A stretch of DNA of 64,000 nucleotides from Balanoglossus misakiensis (taxonomy: Eukaryota; Hemichordata): the NCBI GenBank assembly GCA_040954595.2, contig CM082583.2, forward strand, positions 620,001 to 684,000, read 5' to 3'. Position numbers and translations under genes: made by a program. Below, piece by piece: positions 12,805-22,920 of the stretch. The notes below the pieces were generated by a model. That model was given only the letters and a program-made list of their open reading frames with translations. It was not told where the DNA came from and did no database searches. Every line of letters starts with the position of its first letter. The first letter of the stretch is position 1.

Positions 12805-13293
12805 GTGCCGGGGCTTCAGCTGAGCCAGGCCGTAGGAAACCCGACGTGATTACCGTTGTTAACTTACGCCAGTCTGTGTCCTATATATAGTGCGGGGCAT
12901 CAGCCGTGCCAGGCCTAAGGAAATGTGAGTAGATCAATGTGGTCTCTGTACGCGTGTTTCTGCTCTAGAATGCCAGGGCTTTAGCCAAGCCATGCCGTAG
13001 GAAATCTGACTTGATCAACGTTGCTAACGAACGTTAGTGTCTGTCATAGTGTGCCGGGGTTTTAGTCGAGCCAAGCCGTAGGAGATCTGACTTGATCATC
13101 GTGGTCAATGTACGCGTGTTTCAACTCTAAAGTGCCGGGGCTTGAGCTAAACCAGGCCGTAGGAAATCCGACGTAATCACCGTTGATAACTTACGCCAGT
13201 CTGTGTCATATAGAGCCGGTGCACCAGCGGAGTCACGCCGTAGGACATCTGACCTGATCAACGTGGTCAATGTACGCCTGTTTCTGCTCTAGA
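12805..13293 (+). repeat. 489-bp six-monomer block in U6, copy 2
   Basis: This is a direct tandem copy of the preceding block at exactly 489-bp offset. Private changes are AACGTTAGTGTC in M7, GTTTCAACTCTAAA at the end of the M8/M2 hybrid and CTGACCTGATC in M4. Confidence 0.9.
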
Positions 13294-13681
13294 GTGCCGG
13301 GGCTTCAGCTGAGCCAGGCCGTAGGAAACCCGACGTGATTACCGTTGTTAACTTACGCCAGTCTGTGTCCTATATATAGTGCCGGGGCATCAGCTGTGCC
13401 AGGCCGAAGGAAATGGGAGTAGATCAACGTGGTCTCTGTACGCGTGTTTCTGCTCTAGAGTGCCAGGGCTTTAGCCAAGCCATGCCGTAGGAAATCTGAC
13501 TTGATCAACGTTGCTAACGAACGCTAGTGTCTGTCATAGTGTGCCGGGGTTTTAGTCGAGCCAAGCCGTAGGAGATCAGACTTGATCAACGTGGTCTCTG
13601 TACGCGTGTTTCTCCTCTAGAGTGTCAGGGCTTTAGCAAAGCCATGCCGTAGGAAATCTGACTTGATCAACGTTGCTAACG

Positions 13682-13687
13682 AACGCT
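13682..13687 (+). other. Target-site duplication, left copy
   Basis: AACGCT directly precedes the inserted sequence and is repeated at 13875-13880, after which M7 resumes with AGTGTCTGTCAT. In uninterrupted M7 monomers this sequence occurs once, in GAACGCTAGTGTC. Confidence 0.75.
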
Positions 13688-13688
13688 C

Positions 13689-13742
13689 AATATTTTTAAG
13701 CGTAATTTGAAAACATACCTTTTTACTCGGTTTTATGTGTAA
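13689..13742 (+). pseudogene. C-terminal remnant of a reverse transcriptase ORF
   Basis: Read from 13689, the codons give NIFKRNLKTYLFTRFYV and then TAA at 13740-13742. A basic FK-x-x-LKT-x-LF tail is, from general knowledge of the family, common at the very C-terminus of non-LTR retrotransposon ORF2 proteins. No catalytic part remains. The match is short and was recognised by eye, so it supports the element call but does not prove it. Confidence 0.55.
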
Positions 13743-13814
13743 CGTGTTCGATTGTGTCCTTTTAACTATTTTTACCAGCCTTGTATTTTTTAATCTACTG
13801 TTTTAGCTGTGCAC

Positions 13815-13843
13815 AATGCGCTGAGACGTATGTGTAGCGCATT
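13815..13843 (+). other. Perfect inverted repeat near the 3' end of the retrotransposon fragment
   Basis: AATGCGCT (13815-13822) and AGCGCATT (13836-13843) pair fully around a 13-base loop. It lies 12 bases before the TAA tail, where non-LTR elements often carry a stem-loop recognised by their reverse transcriptase. Confidence 0.8.
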
Positions 13844-13855
13844 TTAAACAATTCT

Positions 13856-13876
13856 TAATAATAATAATAATAATAA
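13856..13876 (+). repeat. (TAA)7 tail of the retrotransposon fragment
   Basis: Seven TAA copies end at 13876. The final AA overlaps the target-site copy AACGCT, so the exact insertion edge is uncertain by two bases. Confidence 0.9.
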
Positions 13877-13880
13877 CGCT
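13875..13880 (+). other. Target-site duplication, right copy
   Basis: AACGCT precedes AGTGTCTGTCAT and repeats the left copy at 13682-13687. Its first two A may belong to the TAA tail. Confidence 0.72.
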
Positions 13881-14189
13881 AGTGTCTGTCATAGTGTGCC
13901 GGGGTTTTAGTCGAGCCAAGCCGTAGGAGATCAGACTTGATCAACGTGGTCTCTGTACGCGTGTTTCTGCTCTAGAGTGCCGGGGCTTTATCCAACCCAT
14001 GCCGTTGAAAATCTGACTTGATCACCGTTGCTAACGTACGCTAGTGTCTGTCATATTGTGACGAGATTTAGCCGAGCCAGGCCGTAGAAAAATCGACTTG
14101 TTCAACGTTATCAGTGTGCAACTGTTTCTGCTCTAGAGTGTCAGGGTTTTAGCCGACTTATGCTGTAGGAAATCTGAGTTGATGAACGG

Positions 14190-16239
14190 GAATTCAATGT
14201 TAGAAAACCCGTGTGGAAAGTATCTCTACCCGTTTGAAACTAAGAAAAGAATTTATTCTTATTTATTTTTTAAAAAAGACAATTTTTCGAAAACAAGTCG
14301 AAAATGGTAATTTTGTCTTGGGTGATTCAAATTATACCACATTTTCTGGAATTTGCAGCACTTTTTACAAGAGAACGACACTTCATGCTCCATAATATTT
14401 CCGAAAATGAAGAAAAGAGTTTATTTTTTATGATTTTTTACAAATGTACCATTTTGTCAAAATATGGCCAAAATGGCTATTTTTTCTTGAATTCCGTCAA
14501 TATCTCTGCATTTTTGGAGTGGTCGAAAGTTTTAACATACAATCAACATGTCATATATGATCAGGGCACCAAATTCGAAGAACGAAGGTTTTTTTATTTT
14601 ATTTTTCTAAAAATGACATTTTCAAGAAAAATTTGGTAAAACGCAATTTTGTCTGCAGTGAGCCAAATTAGACGGTCTTTTGTGGAATTTGTATCGATAT
14701 ATATATACGAAGAGCATTCTATACTCCATCAGATTTCCGAAAATGTAGAAAACAGGTATTTTTTGTAATTTTCAAAAATTTACCATTTTGACCAAATTGT
14801 GGTTAAATTGTTATTTTCGTGTTGAATGCCGCCAGTGTCACTGCTTTTAAATGTCATAAAAACTTTTAACATGCAAGCAATTGCTTATATATGATCAGGC
14901 CACCGAATTAAAAAAATAAAGAATGTTTTGCCTAAAAATGACCTTTTTGGTGCAAAAACGAATAAAAAGCAATTTTGTATTAAATCAGCTCATTCAGAGT
15001 GCATTTTTTATAATCAGCACCATTTTTACATATATTGGAAATTTCATACATCATCAGATATCCAAATATGAAAAAATGATTTAGATTTTAGATGATTGTC
15101 CAAAATTAGCTGATATCTAATAAATGTAGTATTGAACCGTTCTGTCCCACCCCCCCCTACATTATATGCGGTACGCCGATGTCAGCTTACCCGGCAGTAC
15201 TGCAGGCCGTGCCCCCAAATAACGTCGGTGTTTGAAACGCCCTGGTTAAATTCGGGCTTTCTCTATAAATTGACAGGCAATAATGCAGTCCTACCCGAAC
15301 AAATATCGAGTGTTGACCCGCTGTGACTTTCCCTCTTCGGTTTGCCCGACTTAGCCAACGTCTTTGTACTAATGTGTCGGGTCTTTTGCAGAGCCAGGCC
15401 GAAGGAAATCCGACTTGATCACCGTTGCTAACGAACGCTAGTGTCTGTCATGGTGTGCCGGGGTTTTAGTCGAGCCAGGCCGTAGGAGATCTGACTTGAT
15501 CATCGTGGTCAATGTACGCGTGTTTCCGCTCTAAAGTGCCGGGGCTTCAGCTAAACCATGCCGTAGGAAATCCGACGTAATCACCGTTGATAACTTTCGC
15601 CAGTCTGTGTCATATAGAGCCGGTGCACCAGCCGAGTCACGCCGTAGGAAATCTTACTTGATCAACGTGGTCAATGTACGCCTGTTTCTGCTCTAGAGTG
15701 CCGGGGCTTCAGCTGAGCCAGGCCGTGGGAAACCCGACGTGATTACCGTTGTTAACTTACGCCAGTTTGTGTCCTATATATAGTGCCGGGGCATCAGCCG
15801 TGCCAGGCCGAAGGAAATGTGAGTAGATCAACGTGGTCTCTGTACGCGTGTTTCTGCTCTAGAGTGCCAGGGCTTTAGCCAAGCCATGCCGTAGGAAATC
15901 TGACTTGATCAACGTTGCTAACGAACGCTAGTGTCTGTCATAGTGTGCCGGGGTTTTAGTCGAGCCAAGCCGTAGGAGATCAGACTTGATCAACGTGGTC
16001 TCTGTACGTGTGTTTCTGCTCTAGAGTGCCGGGGCTTTATCCAACCCATGCCGTAGAAAATCTGACTTGATCACCGTTGCTAACGTACGCTAGTGTCTGT
16101 CATATTGTGACGGAGATTTAGCCGAGCCAGGCCGTAGAAAAATCGACTTGTTCAACGTTACCAGTGTGCAACTGTTTCTGCTCTAGAGTGTCAGGGTTTT
16201 AGCCGACTTATGCTGTAGGAAATCTGAGTTGATGAACGG
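14190..16239 (+). repeat. U7, standard unit with interrupted C tract
   Basis: Length is 2,050 bp. The C tract at 15146-15157 is broken by an A at 15149. S1 is the AAAACAAGTCG / CCACATTTT class. Here the usual stop at the end of S1 is absent (TTTTTTACAAATG), so a 111-codon frame opens through S1 and S2. This is chance, not a gene. M4 carries AATCTTACTTG, and M5 carries CCGTGGGAAACCC and CCAGTTTGTG, variants shared with U10, U16 and U18. Confidence 0.91.
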
Positions 16240-18128
16240 GAATTCAATGTTAGAAAACCCGTGTGGAAAGTATCTCTACCCGTTTGAAACTAAGAAAAGA
16301 ATTTATTCTTATTTATTTTGTAAAAAAGACAATTTTTCGAAAAAAAGTCGAAAAATTGCAATTTTGTCTTGGGTGATTCAAATTATACCGCCTTTTCTGG
16401 AATTTGCAGCACTTTTTACAAGAGAACGACACTTCATGCTCCATAATATTTCCGAAAATGAAGAAAAGAGTTAATTTTTTATGATTTTTCAAAAATTTAC
16501 CATTTTGTCAAAATATGGCCAAAATGGCTATTTTTTCTTGAATTCCGTCAATATCTCTGCATTTTTGGAGTGGTCGAAAGTTTTAACATACAATCAACAT
16601 GTCATATATGATCAGGGCACCAAATTCGAAGAACGAAGGTTTTTTTATTTTATTTTTCTAAAAATGACATTTTCAAGGAAAATTTGGTAAAACGCAATTT
16701 TGTCTGCAGTGAGCCAAATTAGACGGTCTTTTGTGAAATTTGTATCGATATATATATACGAAGAGCATTCTATACTCCATCAGATTTCCGAAAATGTAGA
16801 AAACAGGTATTTTTTGTAATTTTCAAAAATTTACCATTTTGACCAAATTGTGGTTAAAATTGTTATTTTCGTGTTGAATGCCGCCAGTGTCACTGCTTTT
16901 AAAAGTCATAAAAACTTTTAACATGCAAGCAATTGCTTATATATGATCAGGCCACCGAATTAAAAAAATAAAGAATGTTTTGCCTAAAAATGACCTTTTT
17001 GGTGCAAAAACGAATAAAACGCAATTTTGTATTAAATCAGCTCATTCAGAGTGCATTTTTTATAATCAGCACCATTTTTACATATATTGAAAATTTCATA
17101 CATCATCAGATATCCAAATATGAAAAAATGATTTAGATTTTAGATGATTGTCCAAAATTAGCTGATATCTAATAAATGTAGTATTGAACCGTTCTGTCCC
17201 CCCCCCCCTACGTTATATGCGGTACGCCAATGTCAGCTTACCCGGCAGTACTGCAGGCCGTGCCCCCAAATAACGTCGGTGTTTGAAACGCCCTGGTTAA
17301 ATTCGGGCTTTCTCTATAAATTGACAGGCAATAATGCAGTCCTACCCGAACAAATGTCGAGTGTTGACCCGCTGTGACTTTCCCTCTTCGGTTTGCCCGA
17401 CTTAGCCTACGTCTTTGTACTAATGTGTCGGGTCTTTTGCAGAGCCAGGCCGAAGGAAATCCGACTTGATCACCGTTGCTAACGAACGCTAGTGTCTGTC
17501 ATGGTGTGCCGGGGTTTTAGAAGAGCCAGGCCGTAGGAGATCTGACTTGATCATCGTGGTCAATGTACGCGTGTTTCCGCTCTAAAGTGCCGGGGCTTCA
17601 GCTAAACCAGGCCGTAGGAAATCCGACGTAATCACCGTTGATAACTTACGCCAGTCTGTGTCATATAGAGCCGGTGCACCAGCCGAATCACGCCGTAGGA
17701 AATCTGACTTGATCAACGTGGTCAATGTACGCCTGTTTCTGCTCTAGAGTGCCGGGGCTTCAGCTGAGCCAGGCCGTAGGAAACCCGACGTGATTACCGT
17801 TGTTAACTTACGCCAGTCTGTGTCCTATATATAGTGCCGGGGCATCAGCCGTGCCAGGACGAAGGAAATGTGAGTAGATCAACGTGGTCTCTGTACGCGT
17901 GTTTCTGCTCTAGAGTGCCGGGGCTTTATCCAAGCCATGCCGTAGAAAATCTGACTTGATCACCGTTGCTAACGTGCGCTAGTGTCTGTCATATTGTGAC
18001 GGAGATTTAGCCGAGCCAGGCCGTAGAAAAATCGACTTGTTCAACGTTACCATTGTGCAACTGTTTCTGCTCTAGAGTGTCAGGGTTTTAGCCGACTTAT
18101 GCTGTAGGAAATCTGAGTTGATGAATGG
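16240..18128 (+). repeat. U8, short unit lacking M7-M8
   Basis: Length is 1,889 bp, one dimer short. The C tract is 17198-17208 (11 C). The GC block passes from M6 straight to M9 near 17911, so one dimer is cleanly removed in register. S1 has the private variant GAAAAATTGCAATTTTG, otherwise found only in U20-U22, about 23 kb away. Confidence 0.92.
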
Positions 18129-19689
18129 GAATTCAATGTTAAAAAACCTGTGTGGAAAGTGTCTCTACCCTTTTGAAACTAAGAAAATAATTTATTCTTA
18201 TTTATTTTGTAAAAATCACAATTTTTCGAAAAAAAGTCGAAAATGGTAATTTTGTCATGGGTGATTCAAATTATACCGCCTTTTCTGGAATTTGCAGCAC
18301 TTTTTACAAGAGAACGACACTTCATGCTCCATAATATTTCCGAAAATGAAGAAAAGAGTTAATTTTTTATGATTTTTTAAAAATTTACCATTTTTGTCAA
18401 AATATGGCCAAAATGGCTATTTTTTCTTGAATTCCGTCAATATCTCTGCATTTTTGGAGTGGTCGAAAGTTTTAATATACAATCAACATGTCATATATGA
18501 TCAGGGCACCAAATTCGAAGAACAAAGGTTTTTTTTATTTTTTTTTCTAAAAATGACATTTTCAAGGAAAATTTGGTAAAACGCAATTTTGTCTGCAGTG
18601 AGCCAAATTGGCCGTTTTTTGTGGAATTTGTATCGATATATGTATACGAAGAGCATTCTATACTCCATCAGATTTCCGAAAATGTAGAAAACAGGTATTT
18701 TTTGTAATTTTCAAAAATTTACCATTTTGACCGAATTGTGGCTAAAATTGTTATTTTCGTGTTGAATGCCGCCAGTGTCACTGCTTTTAAAAGTCATTAA
18801 AACTTTTAACATACAAGCAATTGTTTATATACGATCAGGTCACCGAATTTAAAGAATAAAGAATGTTTTCCCTAAAAATGACCTTTTTGGTGCAAAAACG
18901 AATAAAACGCAATTTTGTATTAAATCAGCTCATTCAGAGTGCATTTTTTATAATCAGCACCATTTTTACATATAATGGAAATTTCATACATCATCAGATA
19001 TCCAAATATGAAAAAATGATTTAGATTTTAGATGATTGTCCAAAAGTAGCTGATATCTAATAAATATAGTATTGAACCGTTCTGTTCCCCCCTCCCCTAC
19101 ATTAAATGCGGTACGCCGATGTCAGCTTACCCGTCAGTACTGCAGGCCGTGCCCACAACTAACGCCGGTGTTTAAAACGCCCTGGTTATATTCGGGCTTT
19201 CTCTATAAATTGACAGGCAATAATGTAGTCCTACCGGAACAAATGTCGAGTGTTGACCCGCTGTGACTTTCCCTCTTCGGTTTGCCCGACTTAGCCAACG
19301 TCTTTGTACTAGAGTGTCGGGTGTTTTGCAGAGCCAGGCCGAAGGAAATCCGACTTGATCACCGTTGCTAACGAACGCTAGTGTCTGTCATGGTGTGCCG
19401 GGGTTTTAGTCGAGCCAGGCCGTAGGAGATCTGACTGGATCAACGTGGTCTCTGTACGCGTGTTTCTGCTCTAGAGTGCCGGGGCTTTATCCCAGCCATA
19501 CCGTAGAAAATCTGACTTGATCACCGTTGCTAACGTGCGCTAGTGTCTGTCATATTGTGACGGAGATTTAGCCGAGCCAGGCCGTAGAAAAATCGACTTG
19601 TTCAACGTTACCATTGTGCAACTGTTTCTGCTCTAGAGTGTCAGGGTTTTAGCCGACTTATGCTGTAGGAAATCTGAGTTGATGAATGG
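18129..19689 (+). repeat. U9, short unit with two dimers
   Basis: Length is 1,561 bp, three dimers short. The C tract at 19087-19097 is broken by a T at 19093. The GC block is M1, an M2/M8 hybrid (private GACTGGATCAACG near 19435), M9, M10 and M11. AT variants GGCCGTTTTTTGTGG and GAATTTAAAGAATAAAG are shared with U10 and U15. Confidence 0.92.
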
Positions 19690-21739
19690 GAATTCAATGT
19701 TAAAAAACCTGTGTGGAAAGTGTCTCTACCCTTTTGAAACTAAGAAAAGAATTTATTCTTATTTATTTTGAAAAAATCACAATTTTTCGAAAAAAAGTCG
19801 AAAATGGTAATTTTGTCATGGGTGATTCAAATTATACCGCCTTTTCTGGAATTTGCAGCACTTTTTACAAGAGAACGACACTTCATGCTCCATAATATTT
19901 CCGAAAATGAAGAAAAGAGTTAATTTTTTATGATTTTTTTAAAATTTACAATTTTTGTCAAAATATGGCCAAAATGGCTATTTTTTCTTGAATTCCGTCA
20001 ATATCTCTGCATTTTTGGAGTGGTCGAAAGTTTTAACATACAATCAACATGTCATATATGATCAGGGCACCAAATTCGAAGAACAAAGGTTTTTTTTATT
20101 TTTTTTTCTAAAAATGACATTTTCAAGGAAAATTTGGTAAAACGCAATTTTGTCTGTAGTGAGCCAAATTGGCCGTTTTTTTGTGGAATTTGTATCGATA
20201 TATGTATACGAAGAGCATTCTATACTCCATCAGATTTCCGAAAATGTAGAAAACAGGTATTTTTTGTAATTTTCAAAAATTTACCATTTTGACCGAATTG
20301 TGGCTAAAATTGTTATTTTCGCGTTGAATGCCGCCAGTGTCACTGCTTTTAAAAGTCATTAAAACTTTTAACATACAAGCAATTGTTTATATATGATCAG
20401 GTCACCGAATTTAAAGAATAAAGAATGTTTTCCCTAAAAATGACCTTTTTGGTGCAAAAACGAATAAAACGCAATTTTGTATTAAATCAGCTCATTCAGA
20501 GTGCATTTTTTATAATCAGCACCATTTTTACATATAATGGAAATTTCATACATCATCAGATATCCAAATATGAAAAAATGATTTAGATTTTAGATGATTG
20601 TCCAAAAGTAGCTGATATCTAATAAATGTAGTATTGAACCGTTCTGTCCCCCCCCCTTACATTACATGCGGTACGCCGATGTCAGCTTACCCATCAGTAC
20701 TGCAGGCCGTGCCCACAACTAACGTCGGTGTTTGAAACGCCCTGGTTAAATTCGGGCTTTCTCTATAAATTGACAGGCAATAATGTAGTCCTACCGGAAC
20801 AAATGTCGAGTGTTGACCCGCTGTGACTTTCCCTCTTCGGTTTGCCCGACTTAGCCAACGTCTTTGTACTAGAGTGTCGGGTCTTTTGCAGAGCCAGGCC
20901 GAAGGAAATCCGACTTGATCACCGTTGCTAACGAACGCTAGTGTCTGTCATGGTGTGCCGGGGTTTTAGTCGAGCCAGGCCGTAGGAGATCTGACTTGAT
21001 CATCGTGGTCAATGTACGCGTGTTTCCGCTCTAAAGGGCCGGGGCTTCAGCTACACCAGGCCGTAGGAAATCCGACGTAATCACCGTTGATAACTTACGC
21101 CAGTCTGTGTCATATAGAGCCGGTGCACCAGCCGAATCACGCCGTAGGAAATCTTACTTGATCAACGTGGTCAATGTACGCCTGTTTCTGCTCTAGAGTG
21201 CCGGGGCTTCAGCTGAGCCAGGCCGTGGGAAACCCGACGTGATTACCGTTGTTAGCTTACGCCAGTTTGTGTCCTATATATAGTGCCGGGGCATCAGCCG
21301 TGCCAGGCCGAAGGAAATGTGAGTAGATCAACGTGGTCTCTGTACGCGTGTTTCTGCTCTAGAGTGCCAGGGCTTTAGCCAAGCCATGCCGTAGGAAATC
21401 TGACTTGATCAACGTTGCTAACGAACGCTAATGTCTGTCATAGTGTGCCGGGGTTTTAGTCGAGCCAAGCCGTAGGAGATCAGACTTGATCAACGTGGTC
21501 TCTGTACGCGTGTTTCTGCTCTAGAGTGCCGGGGCTTTATCCAAGCCATGCCGTAGAAAATCTGACTTGATCACGGTTGCTAACGTACGCTAGTGTCTGT
21601 CATATTGTGACGGAGATTTAGCCGAGCCAGGCCGTAGAAAAATCGACTTGTTCAACGTTACCAGTGTGCAACTGTTTCTGCTCTAGAGTGTCAGGGTTTT
21701 AGCCGACTTATGCTGTAGGAAATCTGAGTTGATGAACGG
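19690..21739 (+). repeat. U10, standard unit
   Basis: Length is 2,050 bp with a C tract at 20648-20656 (9 C). The AT block is close to U9. The GC block belongs to another lineage: M3 AAGGGCCGGGGCTTCAGC, M4 AATCTTACTTG, M5 CCGTGGGAAACCC and M7 AACGCTAATGTCTG, all close to U16 and U18. The unit therefore reads as a mosaic. Confidence 0.91.
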
Positions 21740-22693
21740 GAATTCAATGTTAGAAATCCGTGTGGAAAGTATCTCTACCCGTTTGGAACTAAGAAAAGAA
21801 TTTATTCTTATTTATTTTGTAAAAAAACAATATTTCGAAAAAAAGTCGAAAATGGTAATTTTGTCTTGGGTGATTCAAATTATACCGCCTTTTCTGGAAT
21901 TTGCAGCACTTTTTACAAGAGAACGACACTTCATGCTCTATAATATTTCCGAAAATGAAGAAAAGAGTTAATTTTTTATGATTTTTTAAAAATTTACCAT
22001 TTTTGTCAAAATATGGCCAAAATGGCTATTTTTTCTTGAATTCCGTCAATATCTCAGCATTTTTGGAGTGGTCGAAAGTTTTAACATACAATCAACATGT
22101 CATATATGATCAGGCACTAAATTCGAAGAACAAAGGTTTTTTTATTTTTTTTTCTAAAAATGACATTTTCAAGGAAAATTTGGTAAAACGCAATTTTGTC
22201 TGCAGTGAGCCAAATTAGACGGTCTTTTGTGGAATTTGTATCGATATATACATACGAAGAGCATTCTATACTCCATCAGATTTCCGAAAATGTAGAAAAC
22301 AGGTATTTTTTGTAATTTTCAAAAATTTACCATTTTGACCGAATTGTGGCTAAAATTGTTATTTTCGTGTTGAATGCCGCCAGTGTCATTGCTTTTAAAA
22401 GTCATAAAAAATTTTAACATACAAGCAATTGTTTATATATGATAAGGTCACCGAATTAAAAAAATAAAGAATGTTTTGACTAAAAATGACCTTTTTGGTG
22501 CAAAAACGAATAAAACGCAATTTTGTATTAAATCAGCTCATTCAGAGTGCATTTTTATAATCAGCACAATTTTTACATATAATGGAAATTTCATACATCA
22601 TCAGATATCCAAATATGAAAAGATGATTTACATTTTAGATGATTGTCCAAAATTAGCTGATATCTGATAAATGTAGTATTGAACCGTTCTGTT
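21740..22693 (+). repeat. AT-rich block of three diverged subrepeats (reference unit)
   Basis: S1 (298 bp), S2 (334 bp) and S3 (322 bp) align by shared landmarks. GAATTC opens S1 and S2 and has decayed to GAATGC at the start of S3. GACAATATTTCG, GACATTTTCAAGG and GACCTTTTTGGTG sit at matching positions. CGCAATTTTGT recurs in S2 and S3. TTCCGAAAATGAAG, TTCCGAAAATGTAG and ATCCAAATATGAAAA sit near the three ends. S1 lacks about 40 bp near its left end. Long A and T tracts are frequent. The three copies are far more diverged from each other than the same copy is between units, so the triplication is older than the array's last homogenisation. Confidence 0.85.
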
Positions 22694-22704
22694 CCCCCCC
22701 CCCC
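22694..22704 (+). repeat. Homopolymer C tract at the AT/GC boundary (reference unit)
   Basis: Eleven C lie between the AT block (GAACCGTTCTGTT) and the cap (TACATTATATGCGG). Every complete unit has this tract in the same place. It is pure in all but two units, with lengths from 9 (U10, U16) to 18 (U18). It marks the sharp change in base composition. Confidence 0.93.
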
Positions 22705-22920
22705 TACATTATATGCGGTACGCTGATGTCAGCTTACCCGGCAGTACTGTAGGCCGTGCCCCCAACAAACGTCGGTGTTTGAAACGCCCTGGTTAAATTC
22801 GGGCTCTCTCTATAAATCGACAGGCAATAATGCAGTCCTACCGGAACAAATGTCAAGTGTTGAACCGCTGTGACTTTCCCTGTTCGGTTTGCCCGACTTA
22901 GCCAACGTCTTTGTACTAGA
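22705..22920 (+). repeat. Cap segment between C tract and M1 (reference unit)
   Basis: This 216-bp segment is present once per unit and I found no second copy inside the unit. It starts TACATTATATGCGGTACGC and ends TTTGTACTAGA, just before M1. Its last ~40 bp (TTTGCCCGACTTAGCC to TTGTACTAGAG) loosely resemble the end of an even monomer, so part may be a decayed monomer. It contains a TATAAA at 22811-22816 with no other promoter evidence. Short frames through it depend on the C-tract length and are not genes. Confidence 0.85.

Larger units (their letters stand above)
13688..13874 (+). mobile_element. 5'-truncated non-LTR retrotransposon, 3' end only
   Basis: This 187-bp sequence interrupts monomer M7 and occurs nowhere else in the window. 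It begins in a reading frame that resembles the last residues of a reverse transcriptase ORF (ending at 13742) and continues with an AT-rich 3' UTR. It then has a perfect 8-bp stem (13815-13822 with 13836-13843) and ends in a (TAA)7 tail (13856-13876). AACGCT stands on both sides (13682-13687 and 13875-13880), a short target-site duplication. A TAA-repeat tail, a 3' hairpin and severe 5' truncation are typical of target-primed insertion by non-LTR elements. The clade cannot be fixed from this fragment. Confidence 0.82.
10967..14189 (+). repeat. U6, expanded unit with 22 monomers and an insertion
   Basis: Length is 3,223 bp, the longest in the window. The C tract is 11927-11937 (11 C). The GC block reads M1, an M2/M4 hybrid, two copies of a 489-bp block (M5, M6, M7, M8/M2, M3, M4) at 12316-12804 and 12805-13293, then M5-M8, then M7-M11. 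The last M7 is interrupted by the retrotransposon fragment at 13688-13874. Six extra dimers plus the 187-bp insert and its duplicated target account for the excess length. The S3 and cap variants match U1. Confidence 0.92.

Noticed and set aside
22390-22920. CENP-B-box-like sequence
   Set aside because: TTCGGTTTGCCCGAC in the cap looks similar at first but misses required positions of the NTTCGNNNNANNCGGGN consensus. No better match was seen.
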